In this document: positions 37,376-48,074 of the stretch, piece after piece
Layout of the letters: every line of letters begins with the position of its first letter
Numbering within the stretch: the first letter of the stretch is position 1
DNA from: Marsupella aquatica
Taxonomy: Eukaryota > Marchantiophyta
Direction: 5' to 3'
NCBI GenBank assembly: GCA_973895155.1
Contig: OZ316893.1
Span: 27,280,001 to 27,344,000 of the forward strand
DNA: 64,000 bases
Translations under genes and position numbers: made by a program
The notes under the pieces: generated by a model
What the model was told of the DNA's origin: nothing
The model's input: only the letters and a program-made list of their open reading frames with translations
Databases searched by the model: none

Positions 37376-39096
37376 CTGACAAGTATAGCAATTGGAAGGC
37401 GATTAGTAAAAACTTCACCAAAACCATCATTGATAATCCCTACCTAAACATATTAAAAAGAATTGACAGAAAAATACCTTTATGAGACCCGGGCTTAGCA
37501 ATGCCTTGACGGATCTTGTGGCTCAAATTTCATGAACCAAATCTGGAAGGAGGGGAAAATCTGCCAATATACAATGAATTAAGCCATGCCTTATGGTGAA
37601 CCAGAAAAAAAGGATGATAGATTGTAACCCTCCATATTTACAGCAATGACTAGAAATGCATGAGAAAATGTTATACCTTTCAGATGCCCGGGCTCTCGCA
37701 AGGCATTATCATGCATTAGCCAAAACTTTAAAAAACATGGGGAAGTGCCCTACAACGCCAAAGAGTTTTCCTCTCCATGTTAATGAGATAGACAAAGAAA
37801 TATAAGTAACCCAAACCCTACCCTAAACCCAAACCATGAAATGAAACCCTTCATTAAAACCTAACCCAAATCCCTCAATCACCCTAAACCCTTACCCTTA
37901 TCCTAACCAATACCCAAATCCCTCATTAAAAATTCAAACCTTTACTCTAAACCCAAACCCCTACCCTAAACCCAAACCATGAAATGAAACCCTTCATTAA
38001 AACCTAACCCAAATCCCTCAAGCACCCTAAACCCTTACCCTTATCCTAACCAATACCCAAATCCCTCATTAAAATTTCAAACCTTTACCCTAAACCCAAC
38101 CCAAATCCCCCAATTACATATAAAACTCTTACCCTATCTACACCTTACTTTACCTATATAGGCCAACCCCCACCCCTATAGTTATTCTAAACTTCACCCT
38201 TACCCCTAAATTGAGGCCCTTTTTTAAAACTTAAGCAAAAATTGTACCCCCTCAATTAGAACCAAATCCAACCCTATATCATGTTACACCCCAACCCAAA
38301 CACTTACATTAGAAACCCAACCCCTTTAAAAAAACCACAATTAAACCCCCCAACTAAAAACCAAACCCAATCCCTTTAAAAAACAACCACAATTCAACCC
38401 CTCAACTAAAACCAAACCCAACCCCTGTAATTACTCACAACCTAATGCAAACCTCTACCTTGAACCCTAAGCCAAACCCATTAATTTAAACCCAACCCTT
38501 TTATTCCAACCTAACCCAAGTTTTAACCCCCTTAATTAAACCAAATACTCCTAGATTAAAACCAAATATAAACCTAACCTTTAATTAAACCCAAACCTTT
38601 GTTAACTTATATTCTAGTTATCCTTACAACCCAAACATCCATTGACACCCCTTCCATGTTAACTTATGGGCACTTAACATACCTTAAATGTCGTTTGACA
38701 AACCTTAATAGCCGTTTGACACCCCAAAGTGTTTTCCAACCCTAAACCGATAAGACCTGCCTCGCAAATTATTTCACAAGTTAGAGAATATTTTTGCGAA
38801 CCTACGACCTTCGCACTTGCTTCGCAAAAACAGAGGCCGAGAACAATTTTTTGGGTCTTCTGCGGGTTGCGATGGCTTTGCGAAGGGAATAGATTCGGAA
38901 GTGCCTCGCAAGTTGCGAGACTATTTGCGAGGGCGCGGGCTTCGTAGTTTCCCATGCGTATGTCATTGCAAACCCGTTTTTGAACGGCGTAAACATCGGC
39001 GGGAGCTCGCATTCGGGCTCATTTCAGTTTTTGAGCGAGACGAGAAGGGCCGGGGCGCGCGCAACAGTACGAGGGAGACTGTGAGAGAGGGGAGCT
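37376..39096. promoter_or_regulatory. E1 central bidirectional promoter region, rich in CCCTAAA-like strings
   Basis: The region separates divergent genes (SET/transposase to the left, ORF1 to the right). From about 37805 to 38600 the plus strand is almost free of G and full of ACCCTAAACCC and CCCAAACC strings, resembling degenerate plant telomere repeat or telo-box sequence. A 143-bp tandem duplication (AAACCATGAA at 37831 and 37974) lies within. From 38740 to 39010 copies of TTCGCAA and TTGCGAA recur. Promoter function is inferred from gene orientation. Confidence 0.6.
37805..38600. repeat. degenerate telomere-like CCCTAAA-rich tract
   Basis: Many ACCCTAAA, ACCCAAA and TAACCC strings on the plus strand with strong C/A bias and two 143-bp tandem copies at its left end. 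It is imperfect and internal to a transposon, so it is not a chromosome end. Confidence 0.75.
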
Positions 39097-41142
39097 ATGG
39101 CTACCGGTGAGGGGAGTGGAGGGCAAGGTGGTAGTGGTAGTGGTAGTGGCAATGGGGGAAATCCAGAGAAAGAGAAGAATGCCTGGGCAGACTTAGTGGC
39201 CCAACATCTCAGTGCTGCACAATTGGGAGAAGTGAATCTCAATTCTCCAGCAGGGCTTGCCTCTTTGAGTGCCATTCTTGGACAGGTTTTGCAAACTGGG
39301 ATTGTAGCAGGACAAGCTACTAGAGAGGGGGAGGAGAGGGCCGCAGCTGAAGAGAAGGCTAGAGAGAAAAAAAGGAAGAGAGAGGAAAGAACTAAGTCGG
39401 GAGTTGCCTCTCCTCAAGCCCTAGAGAAGCAGAAGAGAAGAGAGGAGAGAGATTCAATTCGAAAACAGAGGGAGGAGCAACGTCAGAAAGAGGAAGCAAG
39501 AAAAAAACTTCCATTCATTGCCTTGGAGACGAGTGGGACTCCAACTGAGCTAGCATATGCAGGGGCGAAGAGCACAATCAAGCAGATTATCACAAGCAAT
39601 TTCTCACGAGGCATGCAGTGGGGGAAGATTGAGAAGGCAGAGCGAAAGAGGGTCATCAACCAAATCAAGGATGCATTTCGCAATGGGCCTGACATAGATG
39701 AGCAATGGTTGGCAGATAAGATTTCAAATTCTATGTCTCAAATGCGATACCATGACAGGATGAAGATTAGAGCCCACCTGAAAGACTTGAGATCATACAG
39801 GAACTTGCGCAGACCCCTCCACTTCACCGAGGACATCTAGAATTCGTTTTACAAGATTGAGGTGCAAATTAAGGCAGCTCACGAGTTGGAAGAGTGGAAG
39901 GGCAATCTAGATCGAGCCTTGAAAGCAAAGGAGGCCGGGAAGCTCCCCCTGACCACGACCTGAAGCCACTTGAGCAGAAGGTAGCTGAGATGCAGAAGGT
40001 GGCCGACCAGGAGGGAAAGCCACCCAAAGCGTTTCACAGATGCAGCCAAACGAGTGAAATCCACCCCCAATCCAGTCCACAAGTTGGGTCAAGGCGGGCT
40101 CCCCGGCCTCAAGTCACACTTTGTGAGTGCCTCTTGCTCCTCCCTAACCTCTCTATTCCTTTCAGAGTTGTGCAATGCAAGTGAATGACATCCCCGAAGG
40201 TTCTTGCTGTTGTGCATGCTTGCTTGGTTACTAGTTTAGGGCAACTCTGACACTTAGAATTTCTGGCAAATTTTTAAAAACTCTCGGGAACACAGTTTGC
40301 GAAGGTGTTGCGATGCGTATTTGTTCGCAAACCCCTCGCAAAGTCTATCATAGACTTTTTCCATTTCAATTTTCCGATGCCTTTGCGAACAAATTCGCAT
40401 CGCAAACTCCATCACAACGCCTTCGCAAAAAAAGGTGGTTCGCAAGTTGCTATGCTTATAGGTTCGCAAATTTGAATTTTAAAATTTTTTTGGGTCATGT
40501 TTAGTAGTTGAGGATTTAGGCGTCACTTGTGGCTATAGGGTATGCTTAAGGGCAAATTTAACCAATTTTAATTGGTTTTATGCATGGCAGTATCGGAGGT
40601 ACAAAAGGAAGATATCAAAAAAGCATATTGAGGTGGCGATAGAGCATGGACGAAAGTACCTCTTTGCGATGGTAGATGCCGAGTTGGCTACTGTAAGTGT
40701 CTAAGTGTGAACCATATGATTAGCATGCGAACATTGTGAGTGACCCTTTATGTCTTGCGGAAACTAATGATATGTAATGGATGCAGGATTCAGATGAGCC
40801 TGAGGGGTCGGGTGCTGATGTGACCAGTAGTGATGACGATGAGGGGGCTACTCCTGGTACTAGTGGTGCTCGGGGGGGAGTAGTCGTGAGGTAGGTTCTT
40901 CCCACCGTGGTAGTGGTGGTAGTCGTGTGTCATCAGCACACGTTGATGACCAAGGGGAGGAGGAGGACCCTGAGGATGAGGAGGAGGAGCAGGAGGGGCA
41001 GGAGGAGCCAGAGGAGCAGCAGGAGCAGGAGCAGGAGCGCCGACGGCCATCACGCACCCGTCACCAACAGGATCCCCGGAAGGATAAGGGCAAGAAGCCA
41101 GCCAAGAAGCCAACCAAGAGGAGCCGCAAGAGCCCATTCTAG
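39097..41142 (+). pseudogene. E1 ORF1 (TNPA-like) gene, three exons, lightly damaged
   Basis: Exons 39097-40122, 40591-40692 and 40787-41142 have clean GT-AG borders. Exon 1 starts at an ATG with a Gly/Ser-rich leader, then a long charged helical stretch (REKKRKREERTKS onward) and a segment shared with E2: INQIKDAFRNGPDIDEQWLA. It ends LGQGGLPGLKSHF before GTGAGT. Exon 2 (34 codons) reads YRRYKRKISKKHIEVAIEHG. Exon 3 encodes an acidic then basic tail ending RSRKSPF. Damage: TAG at 39838-39840 (one step from CAG), two compensating frame changes between about 39940 and 40030, and one base out of frame at a G run near 40870. By analogy with En/Spm the protein should bind the TTCGCAA motifs; that is inference. 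No known domain is recognised otherwise. Confidence 0.65.
40290..40470. repeat. TTCGCAA motif cluster in the ORF1 intron of E1
   Basis: Copies of TTGCGAA, TTCGCAA and GTTCGCAAA recur, the same motif as at the element ends, although this cluster is 1.5 kb from the right end and inside an intron. Confidence 0.8.
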
Positions 41143-41344
41143 TTATTTTGTAGAGATACATGCATGAGAGTGACTTGTCATGCCGGAGCTTAGGGTAGGA
41201 AGAGGCAACATAGGTTTAGAAGGGCGGACCTAGCATCAGATATTTCCCCCCTCTTGTCCATGTATAGGGTTCTTTGAAGCCCTATCATTTTGTTCATGCT
41301 TTTCCATTTTATAAAACAACAATTTTGCCTTCCACATTGGGTTC

Positions 41345-41925
41345 CAAGGAAAACCCCTCGCAAATAATGTATTGAATCCTGTGTGATCATTTTTGCGAAC
41401 CCTTTAAGAACTCATTCCCATCGCACAATATCAACCCCAAGGCGTCGCACTTTTTGAGTCAATTAACTTCAGAACTTCAGATCCAAATATGTCGGGTTTT
41501 TGTGATACTTCTAGGATCGCACTTTCCTAATCGCAACCGTTCACAAACTTATGAAATCACCGGTATCGCTCTTTGTCATACAATCCCCATCAAAACAATT
41601 GAACCAGTATCAATCGCAAATATGATGCGATGGTAAATCCGTCTCAAATATTGACGCCCGCGCGGGACGTGTGCGTGTATGTTTGCGAACCTTATGCGAC
41701 GTATAATGGATCACAGAAGTATTGAATATTGCGAACCTCTCAGCTTCTCAGTTTGCCATGATGTTGCAATGCCGTTGCGATGGTCCGCGTGCGAAGTTAT
41801 TAGGTTCGCAAAGTGCGAAGGGGGTGCGATGCGCGTATGTTCGCAATAGCCAGAATTATGAAAATCAGGGGCTTGTTAGTTGCGATGAGATTGTCTTCGC
41901 AAAACCGGCCGATAGTGTTGTAGTG
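41345..41925. repeat. E1 right subterminal TTCGCAA array and terminal inverted repeat
   Basis: The motif recurs in both orientations up to the terminal repeat (about 41897-41925), which ends GTTGTAGTG before the AAT target copy. Confidence 0.8.
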
Positions 41926-42384
41926 AATTAGCTCCCTTGCGCCAAGTCAAAGCCTCTATTTCTAAATTGATTTTCAGCAATCCATGGAATTCAGAGTTCC
42001 TGTCCAAGCTCTATTGCCAACTTGGAATGAGTTGGACTGCCACCCGAACATGAGCTTTTAGTATGATCAACATGCGCAGCGACTGCAGTTCAGGCATTTC
42101 TCTCACTTAAATGTGTTCACTTTTGGTAAGTTCCTTCCCCAGTTCCTTCTCACTTCAACATCTGGAGTGCTAAGCCATCATTCAATGGATCCTTACAAGC
42201 AGGACAAGCTCTCATAAATCTGCTTGCAAAAGAGGGGGGAGATACAGACATGGATTCTTTAAGAGCTCTCGACACTAGCTCACATGATCAAGGACAAAGG
42301 AGCTGGCTTGATGAGGAGAAAGCTGGCTAACAAATGAAGCTATGGGTAAGCAAGGTATTGCACAACAAACATTGGCATGGACTG

Positions 42385-42600
42385 TCAAAAGAGCAGCGAG
42401 GTACAGAGTAGCGACAGAGCAACGAGGTACAAAGCAGTGAGCAACAGAGCAGCGAGCAATAGAGCAGAGCAACGAGCAATAGAGCAACAAAGCAACGAGC
42501 AATAGAGCATAGCAGCGAGCAATAGAGCAGAGCAACGAGCAATAGAGCAGAGCAGCAAGAAATAGAGCAGAGTAGCGAGCAATAGAGCAGACTAACGATG
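42385..42600. repeat. short tandem repeat, AGCAATAGAGCAGAGCAACG type
   Basis: Irregular repeats of about 19-20 bp built from GAGCAA, TAGAGCA and GCAGCGA words. Open frames here on the minus strand (Leu/Ala/Cys-rich) are products of the repeat. Confidence 0.85.
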
Positions 42601-42779
42601 AGATGCATGGCACGAGAGGTTTCTTTGCGGAGCGTAAGGTGGCAACAAGTAAACTGAAAAGCATACAGACAAATGAGCATTGCCCTTAACATCACGAGTG
42701 CAATTTATACAAAAAGTAGGACACACAGCATAGGCAATTCGAAAGCACTAAGAGCAATGGATAGAAAACTCCACCAAAA

Positions 42780-43300
42780 GTAGGTTTGCCCGATGATAGC
42801 AACTCGACCACACGTTTGCCGATGATAGCAGCTCAATCACAGGTTCGATCGATCATAGGTTTGCCGGTCACAACAGCTCCATCATTCCCAATCTAGGTTT
42901 ACCAATCACAGTAGCTCCATCAAAAGCTGCAGCACCCCAATCATAGCAGCTCAATCAAAAGTTGCAGCCCCACCCTCGATCACAGCTCCTCAGTCAATTG
43001 AAATTTGCAGCCCCACCCCCGACCCAGCTCCAGCTCAACAAAAAGTTCCCCCGGTCACAGCAGCAGCTCGATCAACAATCGTCCCCCCGATCAATCTCAG
43101 CCTTGCTCAATCTTGTCCCCCAATCAGGTACAGCAGCTCAATCAAAAGCTGCAGCCCCGATCATAGCAGCTCAATTGAAAGTTGCAGCCTGCCCCCGATC
43201 ACAGCTCCTCAATGTAAAGTTGCAGCCCCGCCCCCGATCAAGCTGCAGCTCAATGTAAAGTCGCAGCCCCGCCCCCGATCAAGCTGCAGCTCAATATAAA
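42780..43300. repeat. degenerate tandem repeat, CCCGATCACAGCAGCTCAAT type
   Basis: Words such as CGATCACAGC, AGCAGCTCAATC and AAAGCTGCAGCCCC recur at irregular spacing of roughly 30-50 bp. A second weaker patch lies at about 43310-43480, with the word GCAGCATGCATGCA twice. Confidence 0.75.
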
Positions 43301-45013
43301 GCCCTGCAGCATGCATGCAAATCCTTCGGAAAAGTATCAAAGCAACATTGAGCCCAAACAGCAAAGCTCCCCGATCACAGCAATTAGTGCCCCCCGATCA
43401 CAGCAGCTCCATCCACAGTCATCTGGCCCTCGATCAATCTTCAACCTGCTCAATCAGTGCATCGCAGCGCCCTGCAGCATGCATGCATGCATTTCCTTTC
43501 GAAAAGTATCGAGGCAGCGTTTAGCCCCTACCCTCGCAACTCACCCTCTCAATTTTTGCCCAAAACGCTGCAAGACGTTCACAAACTTCTCAAAATGGCC
43601 AGGGCAAACCATAGCCGACCGATGGCCCAACAAATGGATGGTTGGATCATCGTTGCTCGATTTTACCCTAAATCAGGCCCTGCATGGCCGCCGCAAGTCT
43701 CGCTGCAAGTAACAAAGAATGGACTGTCTTACCAATGTATGGCCACATGATGTTGACACAAACGGCACTAACCTGGATCGATGGCCCTAAATGGCTCTCG
43801 ACCTGCGCGCCTGACCCTTGCTCTTCCCCCCTCATAGATGACCTCCCGCTCACACCCATAATTTAAATTTTGACCCAAATTGGCCATGGAGTACACATGG
43901 TCCCCCACATGGTGCCCCTAAACCAAGTTATGAAAGGAATTGCCACGTGGACCAATAAAAGATTGACACGTATACCCCATATATATTGTTGGCTAATACC
44001 CCTATCTTATACTAACAACTTATATTGAAGAGCAAGGTTTTTTTGCAACCCTACTATACTTCTAAGTTGCGGGATTTAATTTTAAACCCCTATAGTTCTT
44101 CCACAAAACTTCTTAAGTATTCTAGAAAATTGAATTAAAAAACCCTATACTTATTCGCGCGTGATGGGTCGGAAGTTATTAAGTGAGGACCCCGGGGGGT
44201 CCGATACTTGGATAGTCGGATAATTTGAATTTTTATTGGTAATCCTTGGTAGATTTGTTAGTAGGATCCAAAGGCCATTGTACATGTATTTGGGGGTGTG
44301 AGGATGTGGGACTACTTGGGGTGTGATAGGGAGGGACTAATGGGGGACAATTTGATGTTGGGGCCATTTTGTGTGGGGTGTAGGAGCGTGAGCATGGGCG
44401 GCCAATCTTACCAGACGAGAGGGAACTGTTGGCTAAGAAGCACGGACCGCAAGCTCTCAAGATTCACATGGAGGAGGAGTTGGGTTTGGTATGGACAATC
44501 CTCTGAATGCAATGTCTTAATTGGTTGATGAAAATTCTGTGGTAAGATGGAGCATACACTAACTGGATTGCTAGTTGGATATATGTAGGGCTCAGAGGAG
44601 GGCTCAGGGGCGAACAATTCAGATGCAGAGTTGTTGGGCCCAGAGTCAGGAGGCAATTGTGGCCGCACCCACATCTTGCCAGTCTGGAGCAGTTAGGGAT
44701 GGTGTTAGTGGTCCTCGCCACTCGACTCGACGGGGTGAGGATCATGGTGTTCCAGCGTCACAAAGTAGGGCCGGCAAAGGTGGTGCTAGTCAGGCTCCTA
44801 TATAGCGCACACCAGTCGAGAGCCATAGGGGTTGGTTCTAGTGGCCGACGCCAATCAGGGGTTGGTGGTAGAGCTGACACTCAAGGCCCGCGACATGTTG
44901 TTGCACGACATGCTGTTGGTGGGTCTCGCCGATTAGAGCCCCATGGGGAAGGGTGTTCTAGAGGCTCTCAGCAGTTAGGCGTAGTTGGGAGTGGCTCTGG
45001 AGGCTCTGGCCAC

Positions 45014-45661
45014 TCTGGCCGCACTGGGGGTGGCCAGGTTGGAGGGAGTGCAGCTGACGGTGGAGGGTCTCGGCACTCTGGCCGCACTGGGGGCGGCCAG
45101 TCTGGAGGGAGTGCAGGCGGTGGTGGTGGAGTCTCTCACCACGGAGGCATCACTGGGAGTGGTCGACATGCCCTTGGCCAGTCTGGAGGGAGTGTAGGCG
45201 GTGGTGGTGGAGTCTCTCACCACGGAGGCAGCACTGGGAGTGGTCAACATGCCCTTGGCTAGTCTGCAGGGAGTGCAGGTGGTGGTGGTGGAGTCTTTCA
45301 CCACGGAGGAAGCACTGGGAGTGGTCGACATGCCCTTGGCCAGTCTGGAGGGAGTGCAGGCGGTGGTGGTGGAGTCTCTCACCATGGAGGCAGCACTAGG
45401 GGTGGTCGACATGCCCCTGGCCAGTCTGGAGGGAGTGCAGGTAGTGGTGGTGGTGTCTCTCAGCATGCGGGCAGCACTGGGGGTGGTTGACATGCCCCTG
45501 GCCAGTCTGGAGGGAGTGCAGGCAGTGGTGGCGGTGTCTCTCAGCATGTAGGCAGCATTGGGGGTGGTGGACGTGCCTCTGGCACGTCTGGAGGGAGTGG
45601 TGGTGGGGTCTCTCACCACTCAGGTCCTCCAGCGGCTAGTCATGGTGCCCCTAGCCAATCC
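45014..45661. repeat. minisatellite of about seven 81-bp units in the E3 ORF1 tail
   Basis: GGCCAGTCTGGAGGGAGTG recurs at 45095, 45176, 45257, 45338, 45419, 45500 and 45581, exactly 81 bp apart. The period is a multiple of three, so each unit encodes 27 residues (SGGSAGGGGGVSHHGGSTGS core). Length is perfectly conserved while bases vary, which suggests the repeats were once selected for frame. Confidence 0.92.
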
Positions 45662-46121
45662 TCAGGGGGGTCACTATATGAAGGGTCATACATCACGTGC
45701 GACGGTTTGGGTCATTTATGACCCCTCTAAGTCACTTTCTATAAAGTTGTACGGCACCAATCATGTGATGACATGTATGCATTTTGCAATTAAATAACCC
45801 TATATTTCCATAGAAGACTTATTAATAAGTCTTCTTCCAAAACCATTTAAATGGCCCTATACTTCGTCGCACATGATATGCCACTTCCATGGAAGTGACC
45901 CCCCCGAGAGCCAGTCAGGAGGGAGTGGTGGTGGTGGTGGTGGTGGTGAGTCACGATGTTCTACTGCCGATGGGACTAGTGGGGGGGGGTCCTGCAGCTT
46001 CCTTTCATACTTGCCAAGGTAGCGAAGAGGGTGTGCCCTCTCATGGCTCAGGGGCTTCCCATGGTGGTGGTGGTGGAGTTGGTCCACTTCCTCATGTTGC
46101 CTCTACACTTGGGACAGACGA

Positions 46122-47508
46122 TGTCGTATAGTGCTAAGTATCAAAAGTGACTCTCCTCACCTAAAACCAGGGTTTCGATCCCTTTAAGAACAGATTTCAG
46201 AATGAATTGTATAACTTTTATCACTCCGAGTGATTTAGAGTCTTGAGCTCTATGTTGACTTCACTTCTCAATAAAAAAATCGAATAAACAAACAACAAAG
46301 TAACTGAACTTCTGATTTATGAATTAGAGAAGAAATGAGTAAGGATTTAGAGACTACAAGCTACTGCCACTCCTTCAGAAAGGATTTGGGCTCAGTATAG
46401 ACATGAAATCTATCTCATAATTCATCCATCTCACTCTTCAAAACACAAAGGTTAATGATAATGGAATTCTCAATCTGATGAAGCAGAAGCTTTCTGATTG
46501 CAAATGAATGATATGATTTAAAATGCCGTCAACATGGTTTGACATCAGCGATACGCAATTCAGTCAAACTCTAAACCATATTCCAGAATCAAAGCAACAG
46601 TACTAACTACTCTGAGAATCAGAATTTACTTCTCATTTATCATTAACTATTCTTGAATTGGCTAGCGAATCCCGACTCTGCAAGCAAGCCTAGCAGTGAA
46701 TTCAATACGAGTTTCAGAAATCTGCAACTGAATTCAATCACCACAGGAATCTCTTGAATTCAATCTTAACTTCAATCAATATAGCTTTACTTCCATACAA
46801 AACACTCACAGCATGCCTTGTTACAATGGAAGGAGGAGAAAACTATTCAGAAGACTCAATTCTGAATACAGTATTAACTCTATTTCTCTCTACTTCAAAT
46901 GAGCATTCTACTCTGTCTTATAAGTGCTGGAATCCTAAAATGGAGGAGGTAAGAACAGTCGTGCCTTTCCAAGCTTAAAACTAAACAAGGGAGAAGCACA
47001 GCATAAGTACTTCAACAAGGGTGGTAGAATACTACTTTACTAGTAATCTACTTCAAAAACTAAGTGTTGAGCGGACGCTGCTAGAAGCGTCAGGAGAATC
47101 TGGACGCTGCTAGAAGCGTCTTAAGTAAAACCAACGGACGCTGCTCACACTGCTCACAGCGTCAATACTAGGGTGGACGCTGCTCACAGCGTCGTGTGTT
47201 GAAGCTGACGCTTTCCACAGCGTCGGTCGAAATCCTCATAGAGTCTTGGTGGCGGTCGGGCACTGCCAAAAGCGTCATGAGGAGGTTGGACGCTTCCGCA
47301 GCGTCTTGAGTAAAAGAAACGGGCGCTGGTCACAGCGTCGGGCAAAGTACACTAGGAATCGTCAGGAAAGCCGGAGATGTCAAATATTTCTATAAGTGTC
47401 CAGAACAAGTAAATGTTGGCCGGAAGGTGTCTAAAGTGTAAGTAAATCTTGTGATATGCTAAAAATAAACAAGTTTCCAGAAAAAATTGCAGGGACACCC
47501 ATACCACA
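46122..47508 (-). repeat. 3' LTR
   Basis: Reads TGTGGTATGGG...TACGACA on the minus strand. It contains a cluster of eight short inverted repeats at 47074-47339. Confidence 0.92.
47074..47339. repeat. cluster of eight GACGCT...AGCGTC hairpin units in the 3' LTR
   Basis: Units such as GACGCTGCTCACAGCGTC form 6-bp stems around 5-6-base loops. Starts: 47074, 47103, 47137 (longer loop), 47176, 47207, 47258 (weak), 47289 and 47321. The same cluster recurs in the 5' LTR at 51810-52075. Confidence 0.9.
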
Positions 47509-47585
47509 TAGCCCTCCACTTAAATTTTGCCGTGTCCCCACAAGACATGACCGAATTGAATCAGAAGCGAGTGACATGTTCTTCA

Positions 47586-48062
47586 TTAATAATATTCTGG
47601 CTTAATAATCCAAGTAGTGCTCAAAATCATTGACGGGAGTTGGGAGATATCCGAATCCAGAATATAAAAATCGAGGTCATGGAATTCTTCTCCGATCTGT
47701 ATTGGGACTCCTTTAACTCTTCCCCAAAGATTAATGATTCGTCCATCGATTGATATCTGAGCAGATATCGGTTGTACTTCTTGATGAACAAATTGCTGGC
47801 ACAGTCTGTGGGAGAGGAAATTAATTCGAGAGCCTGGATCAATAACAAAGTGTTGAATAGCATGTCCTCCCAGTTTGATCTTGCCTTCAAAGGAATGTTG
47901 GAAAGCACGGGGTAAAGAATTCCAACAATCCATAGTAGCTTTGATGTCCCACATGAGCAGATAAATATCAATTCGAAGGAGAAAGAAGGAAACAATTGCA
48001 GGATGCTGCAAAAGTAACGGCTTATATACATATAAATGACAACACCGTTTGATATCTCTCAT
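47586..48062 (-). CDS. retropepsin-like aspartic protease frame of the LTR element
   Basis: A 158-residue frame from ATG at 48062. The segment IQHFVIDPGSRINFLSHRL has the shape of the active-site loop of plant retrotransposon proteases, but the usual D-S/T-G reads D-P-G. Further on, GVPIQIGEEFHDLDFYILD fits the flap and second half of the fold. The first 40 residues include a hydrophobic stretch and may not be part of the mature domain. It follows the gag-like frame by 12 bases in another frame and would be made as part of a Gag-Pro product in related elements. With Pro in the motif, activity is doubtful. Confidence 0.55.
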   Translation of the reverse strand: MRDIKRCCHLYVYKPLLLQHPAIVSFFLLRIDIYLLMWDIKATMDCWNSLPRAFQHSFEGKIKLGGHAIQHFVIDPGSRINFLSHRLCQQFVHQEVQPISAQISIDGRIINLWGRVKGVPIQIGEEFHDLDFYILDSDISQLPSMILSTTWIIKPEYY

Positions 48063-48074
48063 AAATGGTGTCCT

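Larger units (their letters stand above)
32036..41925. mobile_element. complete CACTA (En/Spm) transposon E1 with SET-domain gene
   Basis: The element is 9,890 bp long. It starts CACTACTACATATTGGCC and ends with the reverse complement of CACTACAACACTATCGGCC. Both ends continue into TTTTGCGAAG. The 3-bp sequence AAT directly precedes and follows it (32033-32035, 41926-41928), as expected of CACTA insertion. Inside, a transposase gene with a SET exon reads leftward and an ORF1 (TNPA-like) gene reads rightward from a shared centre. Many copies of TTCGCAA/TTGCGAA lie near both ends, in the centre and in the ORF1 intron. Transposase and ORF1 each carry a few disabling changes, so the copy is probably no longer autonomous, but the ends are still usable in principle. 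Confidence 0.92.
41929..44183. other. repeat-rich non-coding stretch between E1 and E3
   Basis: No gene recognised. A purine-rich AAAAGAGGGGGGAGA string at about 42225 resembles a retrotransposon polypurine tract, but no LTR pair was found. Two tandem-repeat zones, listed separately, fill much of the rest. Confidence 0.45.

Noticed and set aside
37805-38600. True telomere or interstitial telomere block
   Set aside because: The repeats are imperfect, mixed with other words, and lie wholly inside E1 between its two genes.
42275-42664. Leu/Ala/Cys-rich minus-strand proteins
   Set aside because: They are translations of a short tandem repeat in all frames.
44975-45619. 214-residue Thr/Ser/Arg-rich repeat protein on the minus strand
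   Set aside because: It is the antisense reading of the 81-bp repeat, whose plus frame joins to conserved ORF1 ends.
46754-46978. 74-residue frame present twice (also 51490-51714)
   Set aside because: It lies within the LTRs in the orientation opposite to the element and is duplicated only because the LTRs are.
47074-47339. CRISPR-like array
   Set aside because: Spacing is irregular, the repeats are self-complementary, the sequence lies in a plant retrotransposon LTR, and there are no cas genes.
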